DNA of 64,000 nucleotides, from assembly GCA_963575645.1 (NCBI GenBank), contig OY754469.1, positions 11,364,001 through 11,428,000 of the forward strand. Reading direction: 5' to 3'. Each line of letters opens with the position of its first letter. Within the stretch, counting starts at the first letter, position 1. The DNA comes from Xanthostigma xanthostigma (lineage: Eukaryota > Arthropoda > Insecta > Raphidioptera > Raphidiidae). The notes beneath the pieces were generated by a model, which was not told where the DNA came from, ran no database searches, and saw only the letters and a list, made by a program, of their open reading frames with translations. Made by a program: the position numbers and the translations under genes. Positions 11,932-23,269 of this stretch are shown here, piece by piece.

Positions 11932-12550
11932 TCTATACTAATATATATAAAGCTGAAGAGTTTGTTTGTTTGTTTGAACGCGCTAATCTCAGGAACTACT
12001 GGTTCAAATTGAAATTTTTTTTTTGTTGGATAGCCCATTTATCGAGGAAGGCTATAGGCTATATAAAATCAGGCTACGACCATTAGGAGCGGAGCATTAA
12101 TGAAAAATGTTGCAAAATGTATCTCAAAAATAAACTTCTATTCAGGTGAAATGCACTAACTAAATATACTCATATTAGCGTTGCCAGGATTCAACGCCGG
12201 CTAGCTCAATCGGTAGAGCACACGACTGTCAATATCAGGGCCATGGGTTCGAGCCCTACGTTGGGCGAATATATTTTTATTTTTTTTTTAATTTTCTACA
12301 GTGCTTTCTTCTAAGGCTAAGGTACATTTAAATTTATTTTAATTTTATTTAATTAATTAAAAAAAAATATTAGTTAAAAAAAGTATAAATACTGCTTTTT
12401 ATCGACAAAAACTTTTGAACGTTAACTCCGATCATCATGAAATTTGGACACAACATTTATCTTGGTAAACTAAGATGAATGTGTGTACTCATGTTCCTCC
12501 CTTCCCCATTCGTTCTTTTACACCCGGGTGAAACCGGGCGGGACCGCTAG
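11932..12550 (+). mobile_element. Non-autonomous Helitron carrying a tRNA-Lys-like sequence, copy 1
   Basis: It starts TCTATACTAATATATA after A. It ends with a hairpin (CACCCGGGTG, then AAACCGGGCGGG) and CTAG before T, the termini and A/T insertion site expected for Helitrons. No helicase is present. The tRNA-like sequence is at 12195-12266. Other copies: 26679-27267 and 58119-58730 (- orientation, with tRNA) and 49031-49368 (without it). Confidence 0.85.
12195..12266 (+). pseudogene. tRNA-Lys-like sequence with GTC at the anticodon position
   Basis: D-arm (AGCTCAATCGGTAGAGC), T-arm (GGGTTCGAGCCC) and 3' acceptor strand (GTTGGGC) are like eukaryotic tRNA-Lys(CTT). The anticodon position reads GTC instead of CTT, and the first two acceptor pairs are broken. 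It sits mid-Helitron, so it is cargo rather than a host gene. Confidence 0.6.
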
Positions 12551-15108
12551 TGTATAATATATACTTACACGTTGGTTAATGGTTAATAGTTTTTGAGCAT
12601 CTATAATCTACAATATTTCTCTGTCTCGTCGTTACATACACATTAAATAATTACAAAGTAAATTTTAAAGTAAACACCAAAATCTTCGTCTATAACTTGT
12701 ATGGATTTTTTGAATCTCTGCTTGGCGAAATAATTTCTAGATCCGTTTTCGGTCTATAATGTTTACTGAATTATACACTCGAAATAAAAAAAATTAAAAA
12801 CAAAACAAATCTTGCTTACTAATAACGAAAACTGTTTAGCGCATAATCATGAAATTAGAAATAAAGTGATCTTATACGGGTTCTTTTTTTTCGATCTGAA
12901 ATACGAAATCCTAAATATACGACAATTGTAATAAATAAACGATATAGGTAAAAATTAACTTAAAGCAGTAATGGCTTACTAATAGCGCAATTAAACTGCA
13001 ATCTAACCACACAAAAAAAACAACAAAACTGAAAAATCAAAGCCTAACAAATTCTACAGAAAAGATGAAATAATGTTTATCGGTTTTTATAAATAAATAC
13101 TGAGTAATGACACATAAACTTATTTATGTCAATGACAACGCTATTATAATTATTATAGCTACTGCGCCAACAATACTTACAGTGCCTACGGCGGTTATTA
13201 AATAGTAGAGAGTGACACATATCACAAAGAAATCTAACCGGCACAAGTTTTTATTATGCATGCAACGGATTTACTTCCCGGATTTACGGATGTTTTCCGT
13301 TGTTTCGTTGCTTGGCCGCTCCATTAACTCTGCCCTATATTTTTTTTTATAAATAATTTCTTTCAATAAAAATAAATCGGTCTAGTGCAGATTTTTTAAA
13401 TTATTGCAATTATAGACAAAATTCGAAATTTCTTGCAGTTTTTTCAAAATTACTTGAAAAAGACAAGCTGCAGGTAAGTATAAGTTTTGATTCAGGAGCT
13501 AAGATATTCCAAAAAATTAAACACTTTTTTGTCAAATAACAATGCTTTGTCACTAAACGTTGAAATCTTCCGATTTCTATAAAAATGAACTTTCTAGCCC
13601 AGTCTTTTTTACATCTGTTTATCGTTTTTTTTCTTTATTAAACGATCTACCACCTATATTGAAAGTCGACATATTATTCCTTATTGATATACTTCTATAA
13701 TCATATTGCATTCCATAACAAGTCCGATTTGAAGAAGTTTTGTCTTTAATAAGTATTTTCAGGAAATGGAGCTGCTGACATCAAACAGACGGAAGAAATT
13801 GTCTTTCTAATCCTCTAATCACGTTTCTATATTATATGCACACTTTTTTATCATTTGAGAAAATTTCTCTATGATAATTTATATCACATGGGCTTGAGAA
13901 TAACCGAGAGTGTAGTTCTCTTAGTTCTAATTTAAAGGTAATAAAAATGCGAGGGATTAAAACGAAATTCTCAACCGCTTATTCAATACAATTCACAGAA
14001 ACGGGTGTCATAAGTCATAACTAAAATGATTGTAATTTTGATACGACATAATATGTTGCACCCAACAGTAAACGACCAAATATACAAATAAGACGCGACA
14101 ACAATACAAAATAACCTGTAAGAAGTATGTATGGTGTCTACGTCATCATAAGACAAGTGAAAGAATGTCATGGCAGCCGTGATCGTAGGCGTTTTAAATA
14201 TGAAGGCGTTTATAGTGAGATTCCTACACCTTGTGGCCAATACCACCATATGGTCGGTTTCTACTTATGTGTATTTATTCCAGTTCTTTTTTGCCAATGC
14301 AGATTTGAAGTGGCTGCGCTTGGCGTTCTTCGAATTTCAACTGATCTATAGAACTGGAAATTATCATTTTCAAACAGAGGCGTCCGTGGTATACCATAAT
14401 CATCTATATGAAAAAATTGTTTCGCATTTTCACTATCAGATTGTCCATTATCGAAAATCGCTTAACAGTAAATAACTTAAAATAGCATTACACTTAAAAG
14501 CAGGGGCATAGACTGAAAAAAATAGTGTCAGGGCACAACAATATGTTAATATATGCTTGGCAAATATGTATAATAATTTGAATAATGAATACATCTCAGA
14601 TGTAATTACATTTTCTAACAAAACGGTTGCCAATTAAAAATAAACAATTTTTAGTAATATGTTAGCAAGACTGAGCCCATCCTCTTAAGTTTTAAGGCGA
14701 AAATCAATAATTCAACCAACATCTAGTTCATTTATAATTTATAATCCGTGCATTTTTTAGCAAATAGATTTTTTGGCCAGACACACAGAAAATGTCCGAA
14801 AGAGAAAAAACCAGGCTGGAATTAGTAAACCGTATATAATATCTGTAGAAATACAAGATGAACGCGTAGTTCTATAAATATACAATTCTCAATATTGGTC
14901 AATTAAGAGGGATGTCTATTTCTGTTGACTTGACCTACTTCATTTAACCGCATGTTCCAATTCTATTAAACAAGTACAATCTTTGGTTTGTGGCGAAATG
15001 TATACAACTGTTTGAATATACAAAGTTATCGTTGCGTACACGCCATTTTTTTGACAACAACCCATATTTTAACATTTTTTGTGGATTACGGTTATCTTGA
15101 TATTAATT
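12551..15108. other. No gene seen (within the putative first intron of the LD-motif gene)
   Basis: AT-rich with scattered short ORFs. The longest, 14170-14475 (+), has no recognisable domain and no supporting splice structure. Confidence 0.4.
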
Positions 15109-15500
15109 TTTAGGGTTCCTTACCACAAAAAGAAAAAAAGGAACCCTCGCATATGTCCACTTCGTTGTTCGTCTGTCTGTATGTCCGTCTGTTTGTCTGT
15201 CAAGAGTCAAGACCCTTTTTCTCAGGAACGCGTGGATGTATCAAGTTGAAATTAATATCAAATAATCAGGTCTGCAATTCCTTAGCACAGTAAAAAAATA
15301 AAACTGCTAAGTCAACGAAATCAAAAGATATACGGCGGCCGTTTATGCCCCATATTTTGACACTCGCAAGGGAATCAAAACCTATAGAGTTGACCTAGAA
15401 TCATGAAATTTGGCAAGAAGCAATGTCTTATACCACGCAAGTAAAGGTAAAAGTCCGAAAATCGAAAATTTCTAAATACATCACGAAAAAAATATTTTTT
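15109..15500. repeat. Dispersed repeat of the GGGTTCC...GTCTGTCTGT type
   Basis: TTAGGGTTCCTTACCAC and its inverted GGAACCCTCGC flank an A-rich stretch, followed by CTGTCTGT-type sequence and TATACGGCGGCCG. The type is common in lepidopteran genomes. A related copy is at 41526-41765. Confidence 0.55.
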
Positions 15501-15739
15501 TTGCGATTATAAACTTATTTGCAGTTGGTAAACTGGCCGCGATCTATACAGCGTTGCCAGACGTCCCGATTTTTAAATCAAAATTAAATGTCCCGCGCGG
15601 GACTCAGTCCCGCTTTTTTTTATATATAGTTATTTATGGACGCATCGACATCAAAGGTCATTAGCGTCCGGATCTATATCTATCATGGATCTAACTATGT
15701 AACTATGAAGTTATTTTGGGCCTATTAAAACTAATTGTA

Positions 15740-18700
15740 CTAAATGAGCGAATATAGTCCTGATGAGTGGAGAAACGATATTATACGCTGGATGCCGTTT
15801 TCGGTGTCCTCGAAAATTTTTAGTAGGTCGTCGGGAAATCCGCAAGCGATTCTTTCGGCAGCATATTTTGGACACTCCAAGAAAATATGTTTTATGCTAA
15901 CAGGGACTTTGCATATGTCGCACTCCGGCCGATCGGTCTTCTCAAAAAGGTATTTGTGGGTAAGTAGAGTATGTCCTATTCTAACTCGGGTGATCACTAT
16001 CTGATCCTTCCGCGAAGATAGAATAGGAGTCGTCCAAGCTTTACTAAATGGTTTTATTTCTCTTAGTTTGTTGTCCGTAGTACTTTGCCAGCGATTTCTC
16101 CACTCATCCAAAGATCTTCTTTTAAGTTCCGTTTTCATGTCGGTATAGTAGACGGAGGTATCCCGGGTTACGTCATTGTTATCACTTGCCGCACAATGAG
16201 CAGCGGTATCTGCTAGTTCATTGCCGAGAATACCGACGTGCGATGGAACCCAGACAATTACGACATGTTTGTCCATGCGTGCTAAATCGTATAGTTTATC
16301 CTGGACATTTACGGCTATTGCATTAGTAGGGTATATATTTGTTATATTTATAATAGAGCTGTATGAGTCCGTGATTATAAGGAACTTCTTCGATGATTGT
16401 TTTTCGATAAATTCTAAGGCTTTGAGGATTGCGTACATCTCTCCCGTAAAAACAGTTGCCCACTCTGTAAGTTTGTATTTGCCGGTGAAGTTTTCGGATA
16501 CAATTGCACACCCTACAGAGGTACTGGTTTTGGATGCATCTGTGAAAATGGGTATATATTCTTTGTACAGTGACCGCATATCCAAATACATTTTTTGTAG
16601 AATTAGAGGGGAAGTTTCTTTTTTGGAGTAGCTATGTAGCTTAAGATCACATATAGGAATATTTATAGACCAAGGTGGATGTCGGCTTTCACTATGTATT
16701 TTGACCTCAGGTAGCGGGTACATGTTAAGATTTGTGACGAGGTCTGTAATTCTTTGCGGATATGAAACATTACTTTTTTGAGTGCTAGGAGTGTTTTTGG
16801 CTTCTAGATTTTTTATCAAAGATGCATGAAGAGGGAGATCGGAAACTGCGAGTACTTTGCTAGCATATGACAAACTAAGCTGTGATCGACGGATCGCTAA
16901 TGGAGGTTCACCTGATTCGCTGTAGATAGATACTATCGGACTACTTCGAAGAGCGCCAATCGCAATACGGATTGCTGAATTATGTACAACATCTAGTATC
17001 CTAAGCGTCCTATCGCTTGCAGAGGAATATGCTATACAGCCGTAATCCAGTTTTGATCTAATAAGGGTTCTATATAGATACAATAATATTTCCCTGTCAG
17101 CACCCCATTTCTGATGAGACAGCATTTTGAGGAGATCCAGTCTTTTGGCGCATTCAGCTTTTAACTGCTGTAAATGTGGTAGCCAGGTTAATTTCTTATC
17201 AAATACTACTCCCAAAAATCTGACACTATTTGCATAAGAAATATGAACTCCCTTAAGCGTTATAACTGGATCACTATGGCACCTACGTAATCGACAGAAA
17301 TGGAGACTCTTGGTTTTTTTAACAGAAAAAGACAGACCTGTTTCTTCTGACCATTGTTCTAGTTTACATATGGTTTCTTGTAGAGTATGCTGCAAAAAAT
17401 TTAGACGTTTGCTCCTACAATAAATAACTAGATCATCGGCAAATAGTGAAGCTTTTACGGGTAGATGAATGTCTGTAACTATCGAATTTATCGCAATGCA
17501 AAACAGAATAACACTAAGAGTTGATCCTTGAGGTACACCATTTTGTTGCTGACGCTCCTCGGAGAAGGCTCCATTGACTCGAACGCTAAATGTACGATTG
17601 CTTAGAAAGTTTATGACAAATTTTAAGAGATTGCCCCGAACATCCCAATTACGCAGCTGGTTAATTATATAGTGTCTCCATGTCATATCAAAAGCCTTTT
17701 CGATGTCAAAGAAGACGGCAATTAGGTGCTGCTTGTTTTTAAAAGCCTCCCGAATGTCTGTTTCAAGACTGACAACATGATCAACAGTGGACCGATTCTT
17801 CCTGAAACCACTTTGTTCCTTGGAAATGAGAGCGTTTTTTTCCAAGAACCACATAAGCCTACGACTGACCATTTTTTCTAGTAATTTACACATACAATTT
17901 GTCAACGACACTGGTCTGTAATTTTGAGCATTGTATTTATTTTGACCATTTTTCAAAAGGGGGATAATCACTGCTTCTTGCCATTGGCTAGGAAAAACAT
18001 TGTTGTTCCAAATGTGGTTATAAATATTCAAAAGATGGTGTTTTGAATGGGCTGGTAAATTTATCAACATTTTATATGGAATCGTATCAGGTCCTGGGGC
18101 AGAGTTTTTACAATTGTTTATAGCAGATGTCAGTTCTTGAAAGGTAAATGGGTTATTTATAGGGTTCGAATTTAACTCTTCAGTGTCTGTAAGTGTGTTT
18201 TCAACTGATAGTTTATAGTTTCGAAATTCAGGTGTCAATTTATCATTGGAAGAGTTCTGAAAATATGTTTCGGCAAAGAAATTCGCCATGTCTGTAGGCG
18301 AGGTTAATATTTCATCACCGTTTTTGATAGCAGCAATGCTTGTGAAAGATGACACACCTTTTATTTTGCGAATTTTGTCCCATATTTCTGACATAGGTGT
18401 CGAGCTATTTAAAGTTTGAACATAGGAGGCCCATGATTCCTTTTTACTGTCTTTGATTATTCGTCGGGCTTTAGCTCTCAATTTTTTAAAATGAATTAAG
18501 TTTTCAAGAGTTTGATGTCTTTTATATATGTTGAAAGCATGCTTATAGTCCTTGATTGCGTCATTGCATCTGGGATTCCACCAAGGTACTGGTGGATGTT
18601 TGGATGATGATTGCGACCGACCAATGGACAGATCTGCCGCATAGGTGATTTCGTCAGTGAAACTTTGAACTACTGTGTTGATGTTTGAAGTTGTGATGTT

Positions 18701-19453
18701 GACATTGCCCTCTGGAATAGCCAACTGTGAGAAAAGTTCCCAATTTGCAGATTTGAGATTCCATCGGCTTAGTGCGTTATGATTAGTTTTTTGTGCTGCT
18801 ATTTGGATTCTAATTGGGAAGTGATTACTTGGAAACACATCGGGTATAGTTTCCCACCTAAGCTTATGAGTTAATCTAGCATCACAGAAGGCTAGGTCGA
18901 TTGCTGAGAAATTTCCTGTTGCGGCACAAAAATGAGTTTGACTTCCAGTATTTAGCATTGCTAAGTTTTCATGGTCGAGAACTTTATCTATTAATCTACC
19001 GTTTCTGTCTATTACATCACAGCCCCATCGCAAATGTTTAGCATTAAAATCGCCAACAATAATGAAAGGAGAAGGAAGCTGATGAATAAGGTTAACAATA
19101 TCGTCTTGTTCAAGCCTGGTATTGGGAGGTATGTAGACATTGCAGATAGTTATAAAGCAGTCTAATCGTATTTTGACTGCTATTACTTCTAAATCAGTCG
19201 TTAGTGGAACCTGCTCTGAATAGTACGTGTTGCGGACAAGTGTGGCAACACCCCCACTAGCTCTTCCATCAGTTTCTCTATCCCTGCGATACCAGGTATA
19301 ATATTTTGATTTAGGAGATTGCGTCGTTCGAAGAAATGTTTCCTGTAGACATAAGCACATTGACTGTTCGCTAGACAGGAGTAGTTGAATCTTTTCAATA
19401 TGAGAAAAGTATCCATTGCAATTCCAATAATTAATTTTAATTGAGTTGTCCAT
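15740..19453 (-). CDS. ORF2 polyprotein: endonuclease, reverse transcriptase, RNase H
   Basis: 1237 residues, open throughout. The APE-type endonuclease comes first (about 1-225), with LQETFL, GDFNAKH near 135 and a late SNHFPI motif. Reverse transcriptase follows (about 430-720): GPDTIPYKML, FDIEKAFD, GVPQGS and the catalytic FADD near 670. RNase H lies around 965-1095, with IFTDASK, GEMYAIL, ITDSYSS and SHVGILGNELAD. A C-terminal C-x2-C-x7-H-x4-C finger is near 1165-1180. The order and the RNase H fit the I superfamily. The start is the first ATG, 69 bp after the ORF1 stop. It nicks target DNA and primes reverse transcription there. Confidence 0.95.
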   Translation of the reverse strand: MDNSIKINYWNCNGYFSHIEKIQLLLSSEQSMCLCLQETFLRTTQSPKSKYYTWYRRDRETDGRASGGVATLVRNTYYSEQVPLTTDLEVIAVKIRLDCFITICNVYIPPNTRLEQDDIVNLIHQLPSPFIIVGDFNAKHLRWGCDVIDRNGRLIDKVLDHENLAMLNTGSQTHFCAATGNFSAIDLAFCDARLTHKLRWETIPDVFPSNHFPIRIQIAAQKTNHNALSRWNLKSANWELFSQLAIPEGNVNITTSNINTVVQSFTDEITYAADLSIGRSQSSSKHPPVPWWNPRCNDAIKDYKHAFNIYKRHQTLENLIHFKKLRAKARRIIKDSKKESWASYVQTLNSSTPMSEIWDKIRKIKGVSSFTSIAAIKNGDEILTSPTDMANFFAETYFQNSSNDKLTPEFRNYKLSVENTLTDTEELNSNPINNPFTFQELTSAINNCKNSAPGPDTIPYKMLINLPAHSKHHLLNIYNHIWNNNVFPSQWQEAVIIPLLKNGQNKYNAQNYRPVSLTNCMCKLLEKMVSRRLMWFLEKNALISKEQSGFRKNRSTVDHVVSLETDIREAFKNKQHLIAVFFDIEKAFDMTWRHYIINQLRNWDVRGNLLKFVINFLSNRTFSVRVNGAFSEERQQQNGVPQGSTLSVILFCIAINSIVTDIHLPVKASLFADDLVIYCRSKRLNFLQHTLQETICKLEQWSEETGLSFSVKKTKSLHFCRLRRCHSDPVITLKGVHISYANSVRFLGVVFDKKLTWLPHLQQLKAECAKRLDLLKMLSHQKWGADREILLYLYRTLIRSKLDYGCIAYSSASDRTLRILDVVHNSAIRIAIGALRSSPIVSIYSESGEPPLAIRRSQLSLSYASKVLAVSDLPLHASLIKNLEAKNTPSTQKSNVSYPQRITDLVTNLNMYPLPEVKIHSESRHPPWSINIPICDLKLHSYSKKETSPLILQKMYLDMRSLYKEYIPIFTDASKTSTSVGCAIVSENFTGKYKLTEWATVFTGEMYAILKALEFIEKQSSKKFLIITDSYSSIINITNIYPTNAIAVNVQDKLYDLARMDKHVVIVWVPSHVGILGNELADTAAHCAASDNNDVTRDTSVYYTDMKTELKRRSLDEWRNRWQSTTDNKLREIKPFSKAWTTPILSSRKDQIVITRVRIGHTLLTHKYLFEKTDRPECDICKVPVSIKHIFLECPKYAAERIACGFPDDLLKIFEDTENGIQRIISFLHSSGLYSLI

Positions 19454-19522
19454 TATGAAAAGGTTGATATAATAATTTTCAGATAGGTACGATAGTCAGG
19501 GTTTATCAATTGAGAGTACAGA

Positions 19523-19918
19523 TTAATTATTTTTAGGTGACAGAATATCGCTTAGAGAAACATCATCTGTCTCAATGGAGTCGGGTTCGGTTTCGTTTAA
19601 GCGTTGTTCAAGAAGTTGGTTATTTATACTTTTCATCACCCGAGTTAACCGGGCTTTCATTGAAGGTTTTTTAACTTTCGGATAGACTTTCTGCATAATA
19701 TCAAGTAAGGCTTCGATGTCCGTAGTGTAATTTTGAGCAACACTTAGCGAATCAGTACTGCCTTTGACATTCTCAAGAAAGTCAACTATAGTAGAGAATG
19801 TAATGCCAGTTTCTTTAGAATTCAGGTCAATGAGAGATTTCGCAGGGAGTAAATGTAAATCGTAGGAAGTATCGTTAGAACCTGTGGACGTAGTAGAGCC
19901 AATAGAGTCCGTGCGCAT
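19523..19918 (-). CDS. ORF1 C-terminal part in a shifted frame
   Basis: 131 residues from its first ATG, with no recognised domain. The region is rich in Ser/Thr/Asp with a helical middle (VKKPSMKARLTRVMKS). The frame is open upstream of this ATG across the end of the preceding ORF, back to the nine-A run at 19953-19961. It therefore looks like the C-terminus of ORF1 displaced by a one-base change or read by frameshifting. It could instead be a separate small protein. Confidence 0.6.
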   Translation of the reverse strand: MRTDSIGSTTSTGSNDTSYDLHLLPAKSLIDLNSKETGITFSTIVDFLENVKGSTDSLSVAQNYTTDIEALLDIMQKVYPKVKKPSMKARLTRVMKSINNQLLEQRLNETEPDSIETDDVSLSDILSPKNN

Positions 19919-19940
19919 TCTTTTATCTTGCCTGTTTTCT

Positions 19941-20918
19941 TTAGAACCAGGATTTTTTTTTGCCGGATGATTTATGTACAGTGGGAGTATTTGGAGGGAG
20001 AAGAGATTTATTCGTTTCCTTGGGGGCGTCAGGTTCGTTCACTTCTGGCAAACCAGAGTTTTCTGAACCTGACGACAGACTGGGTGGAGGGGGCCTTTTA
20101 AGTCCCCTTATAGGTACGGGATCTGTGACGTCAATATTTGCAGGCTGATTGTCCTCAGAAACCTCTAGATCGTCCGAGTCCTCGGAGTCATCAGAAGACT
20201 GATTGGGACAGTTACTAGATATATGTCCAGGTTGACGACATGAGAAGCAGACAATTTCATTAGAGGATATGAAAATACGGTAATTATCTCCTTCGAAGTT
20301 AATCAGTACCGATTCAGGAATTTGCTTTTTCTCATCTGGTACAATAAAAACTTGGCGTCGAAAGCTCATAATATGTGCATATTCCTTTTCCAGCATTCCA
20401 GCTCTTAAAAACGTAATAGGCGAGACAAGTTTTAGGCCGTATTCAGATAGCTGTGTTTCTATTAGAGTATGTGGGATCGATGGACAAACATTTGACAAAA
20501 TTATTCTTTTAGCGGGGGTTACAAGCCTGCGCGCAGTGATATTTAAATCGTTGATTGTTATGGATCCGTGGTTAAGCAAGAAATTATCAACGTGGTTAGT
20601 ATCAGACAGATATATACATATTCGATTATTTGATATACGAGAGGCAAAAATTATGTTTCGGGGACCGACAACTGAACCTAAACTCAGTATATAATCTTTA
20701 ATTTTAATTCCTTCTAATGAATCAAAAATTATTCCTTGGGTTTTTTTTGGGAAAGAATCATTATTTGCATTTCTCTGAACAACATTTGCAAACGATACAG
20801 TTGAAGTATTTGTTCGGTTATTACTTGTTTCAACATTTTGTGTAGAAACGTGCGGTTCAACAATGTGTAAATCTGAGATTTGACTAGTCATCATATTGCA
20901 TGATGAGATAGGATGCAA
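19941..20918 (-). CDS. ORF1, gag-like nucleic-acid-binding protein
   Basis: 325 residues. One CCHC zinc knuckle (C-x2-C-x4-H-x4-C, starting CFSCRQPGH) lies at about 224-238, followed by an acidic Ser/Asp stretch and a Pro-rich region. The N-terminal half shows no clear motif but has the length of an RNA-binding gag core. ORF1 of this superfamily coats the element RNA and delivers it to the nucleus. The frame closes just after an A9 run, while the next frame continues open for about 140 codons. Confidence 0.85.
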   Translation of the reverse strand: MHPISSCNMMTSQISDLHIVEPHVSTQNVETSNNRTNTSTVSFANVVQRNANNDSFPKKTQGIIFDSLEGIKIKDYILSLGSVVGPRNIIFASRISNNRICIYLSDTNHVDNFLLNHGSITINDLNITARRLVTPAKRIILSNVCPSIPHTLIETQLSEYGLKLVSPITFLRAGMLEKEYAHIMSFRRQVFIVPDEKKQIPESVLINFEGDNYRIFISSNEIVCFSCRQPGHISSNCPNQSSDDSEDSDDLEVSEDNQPANIDVTDPVPIRGLKRPPPPSLSSGSENSGLPEVNEPDAPKETNKSLLPPNTPTVHKSSGKKKSWF

Positions 20919-21851
20919 ACCTATGAATTTTGCGAATCTTGTGCACTAATTTTAGTAATTTGGCACGCGGTAATTAGGTGGCGTGACCATCCACTTGAAA
21001 GAGGACGTCACCAGATAGTCAAGACTAAAACCAGTGATAAACAGAGATTAAATAAAATCTACCTATTCCACTGATAAAAAGTATAATGTTAGGAGACAGA
21101 AAACAAAAGGTGGCGCTGTCACCCCCCTTCCTAAAGAAGGTTGGCTAGCAAAATGAGGTTATAGTAAAACAAAAAAGAAAAATCAAAGTCAAACAGCAAA
21201 AAAAGAACTCACCATACAAAGAAAATAATAGAAAATAACAAAAAAAAAAAAATTCGTGAATACGAAGAAACAGAAAAAATAACGATTTTGGTACAAAAAC
21301 CAGTAAAGAAAAATATATATTTAGCAGAGGTGCACAAAACGACACGATCAATCCAATATCCAATATCAGAACCATTTCAGTCCCGCTTTTCGGGGATAAC
21401 TTTAAAAGAAGTTAAATCTTCACAGAAATATCATGAATAAGTAATTCTTATAAATAATTATTCTCTTATTGTAAGTTGCAATTTGTAACACTCACTCCAC
21501 AGACTATTGTTTGAAACGTCATATTTTTCTAATGAATAAAATTTTTTTGATTTTGATTTCTGTTTTTTTTTCTGAAGACGAATAAGACTCAACTATTTAA
21601 CGATAGGGTAAATCTGATTTAAAATATTATATTTTTATTAAAATACATTTTCTATGGCTATTTTTGCTATCTATTGTCACGTAAACGTAATTTTAATTCA
21701 AATAAAAAGATAAATAGGTATTTGAAAACTTCTGATTATATACGTTTTTTACTATGTCCCGCTTTCGACGAAAGAATCCCGCTGTTTTCGCTCAAAGAGT
21801 TCCAAAATCCCAACTTGGCAAAAAAAAAAAACTGGCAACGCTGGACCTATA

Positions 21852-22489
21852 TGTCGATGTATATGGGGACAACAGTTTTCCAACGCAAAGCGGGAAAAAT
21901 ATTCAAGACTCGATTCACGTGATGGACGAACTATTTACATACCTACAAGTTTGTACGGAAGCATCGGTGCGCGATTCCGACCCGAACTTGACTGATTTTT
22001 TTTTTGTGTCGGTTCATTTTCGTTTTGTAAATATTTTTATTAATTCAGACATTGTTATATTATATTAACTATTAGTCGCCAAAAATTAATTGCCAAATTG
22101 TTTGAATTTGGAAGTACATAATAGCATAAGTGACCCCACATCTCAGCCCACGGTTCTTCAGTAACTAGTAAGTTATTATGAAGCTGTGGAAGTTTCCCAC
22201 ACAATTATACATAACATTATTGCGATATGCGCGCACCTACATACATTTGTGTGAATGAAGCCCACATAATATTTGTGGTCAAGTTAATATGACAACTGAT
22301 TCTTAATAAGTAATTCCAGTTAAAAAAAGGTGACAAATACGATCGATGATAAATGTTGAATAATAAACCATAAATAGTCATCAAAATAATAGTATTGAAC
22401 CACAATATAACGAATCATTATCAAAATACTGATCAATGATGATTTCGATGGATATAGTACCTACTTGTAGAAAAATTTGAAATAGATAG
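21852..22489. other. No gene seen
   Basis: AT-rich intronic sequence. ORFs starting at 21674-21754 run across the end of the hAT-like element and are artefacts. Confidence 0.5.
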
Positions 22490-22497
22490 GTACTTAC

Positions 22498-22920
22498 TAG
22501 TGATGTGCCGGATATCCGTATCCGCGGATATCCGAGGGAGAAGAAAGATCCGTATCCGTTAGTTTTTGGCGAATCTTTTACCTTATTAATTTTCAATTCA
22601 TAGATGAAATTTTATATATATAGGTGATTAGGTAATAATGAAAAACTGTTAAATTCCATTCAGATTATTTTTTATTTTTTAAAATCGTATTTGGTACCTT
22701 TATATTGCAAACATTTATCGTAGTGAGTACCATACCAATAGTACATAACTCAAAGGTACTAAAAAACTATCTTTATATAATGAGATATTGCACATCGATC
22801 TTTGGAAAGAGACAATCTGTTATGAGAGTTAACTCTTAAAGAGGTTAATAACTTTTTCCCATAACAGATAGTCTCTTTCCAAATGTCGATGTGCAATATT
22901 TACCGCCGCGTACATCACTA
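22498..22920 (+). mobile_element. hAT-A non-autonomous element, copy 1 (423 bp)
   Basis: It begins TAGTGATGTGCCGGAT and ends TACATCACTA. Exact 8-bp duplications GTACTTAC lie at 22490-22497 and 22921-22928. Left subterminal repeats of ATCCGTATCCGCGGAT and the internal GCACATCGATC hairpin are present. The right ATCCG repeat block is deleted. Confidence 0.9.
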
Positions 22921-23269
22921 GTACTTACATCTACTAAAATACAAAATACCTAATTTTAATTTTATTACGTATAGCTAATAAATCTGATTCTATTCTATTC
23001 TAATCTTGCATTAAATTTACCAAATAGATGTTGTTTGACTTATTATGATTTTTTTAAATATAATTTTCCTATCGAAACAAAATCTTTTTGACAGTTTTTT
23101 TAGATGATGCCAGATTATTTATTTAATCACACAACGTATTTTAATTTTCTGCATGACGGATGCTGTCTGTCTTAAATCAATTTTCATATGTTCGCAATCG
23201 CCCATTAATTGATTCGTGTTTGTTTTTCTTTAGTACGCAGGAAGGAGTTAACGAGTTCGGATCTACGTG

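Larger units (their letters stand above)
15618..21376 (-). mobile_element. Full-length non-LTR retrotransposon (I superfamily, Nimb-like)
   Basis: It is flanked by an exact 14-bp duplication, TCAGTCCCGCTTTT (15604-15617 and 21377-21390). The T-run at 15614-15621 is the A-tail seen from the + strand. Going down from 21376: 5' UTR to 20919, ORF1 in two frames (20918-19523), ORF2 (19453-15740), and a 122-bp 3' part. ORF2 has endonuclease, reverse transcriptase, RNase H and a zinc knuckle. Presence of RNase H argues for the I superfamily rather than Jockey or RTE. An open ORF2 and a perfect duplication suggest a recent insertion. Confidence 0.95.
15549..21843. mobile_element. hAT-like element, CAGCGTTGCCAG family, copy 2, split by a retrotransposon
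   Basis: The left part (15549-15617) begins CAGCGTTGCCAGACG. The right part (21377-21843) ends CTGGCAACGCTG. Flanks are GATCTATA (15541-15548) and GACCTATA (21844-21851), an 8-bp duplication with one mismatch. The internal sequence matches copy 1 in inverse orientation. The retrotransposon at 15618-21376 interrupts it. Confidence 0.92.

Noticed and set aside
14127-14475. Two overlapping + strand ORFs of 74 and 101 codons
   Set aside because: No domain, no conserved composition and no splice signals. Chance ORFs in AT-rich DNA.
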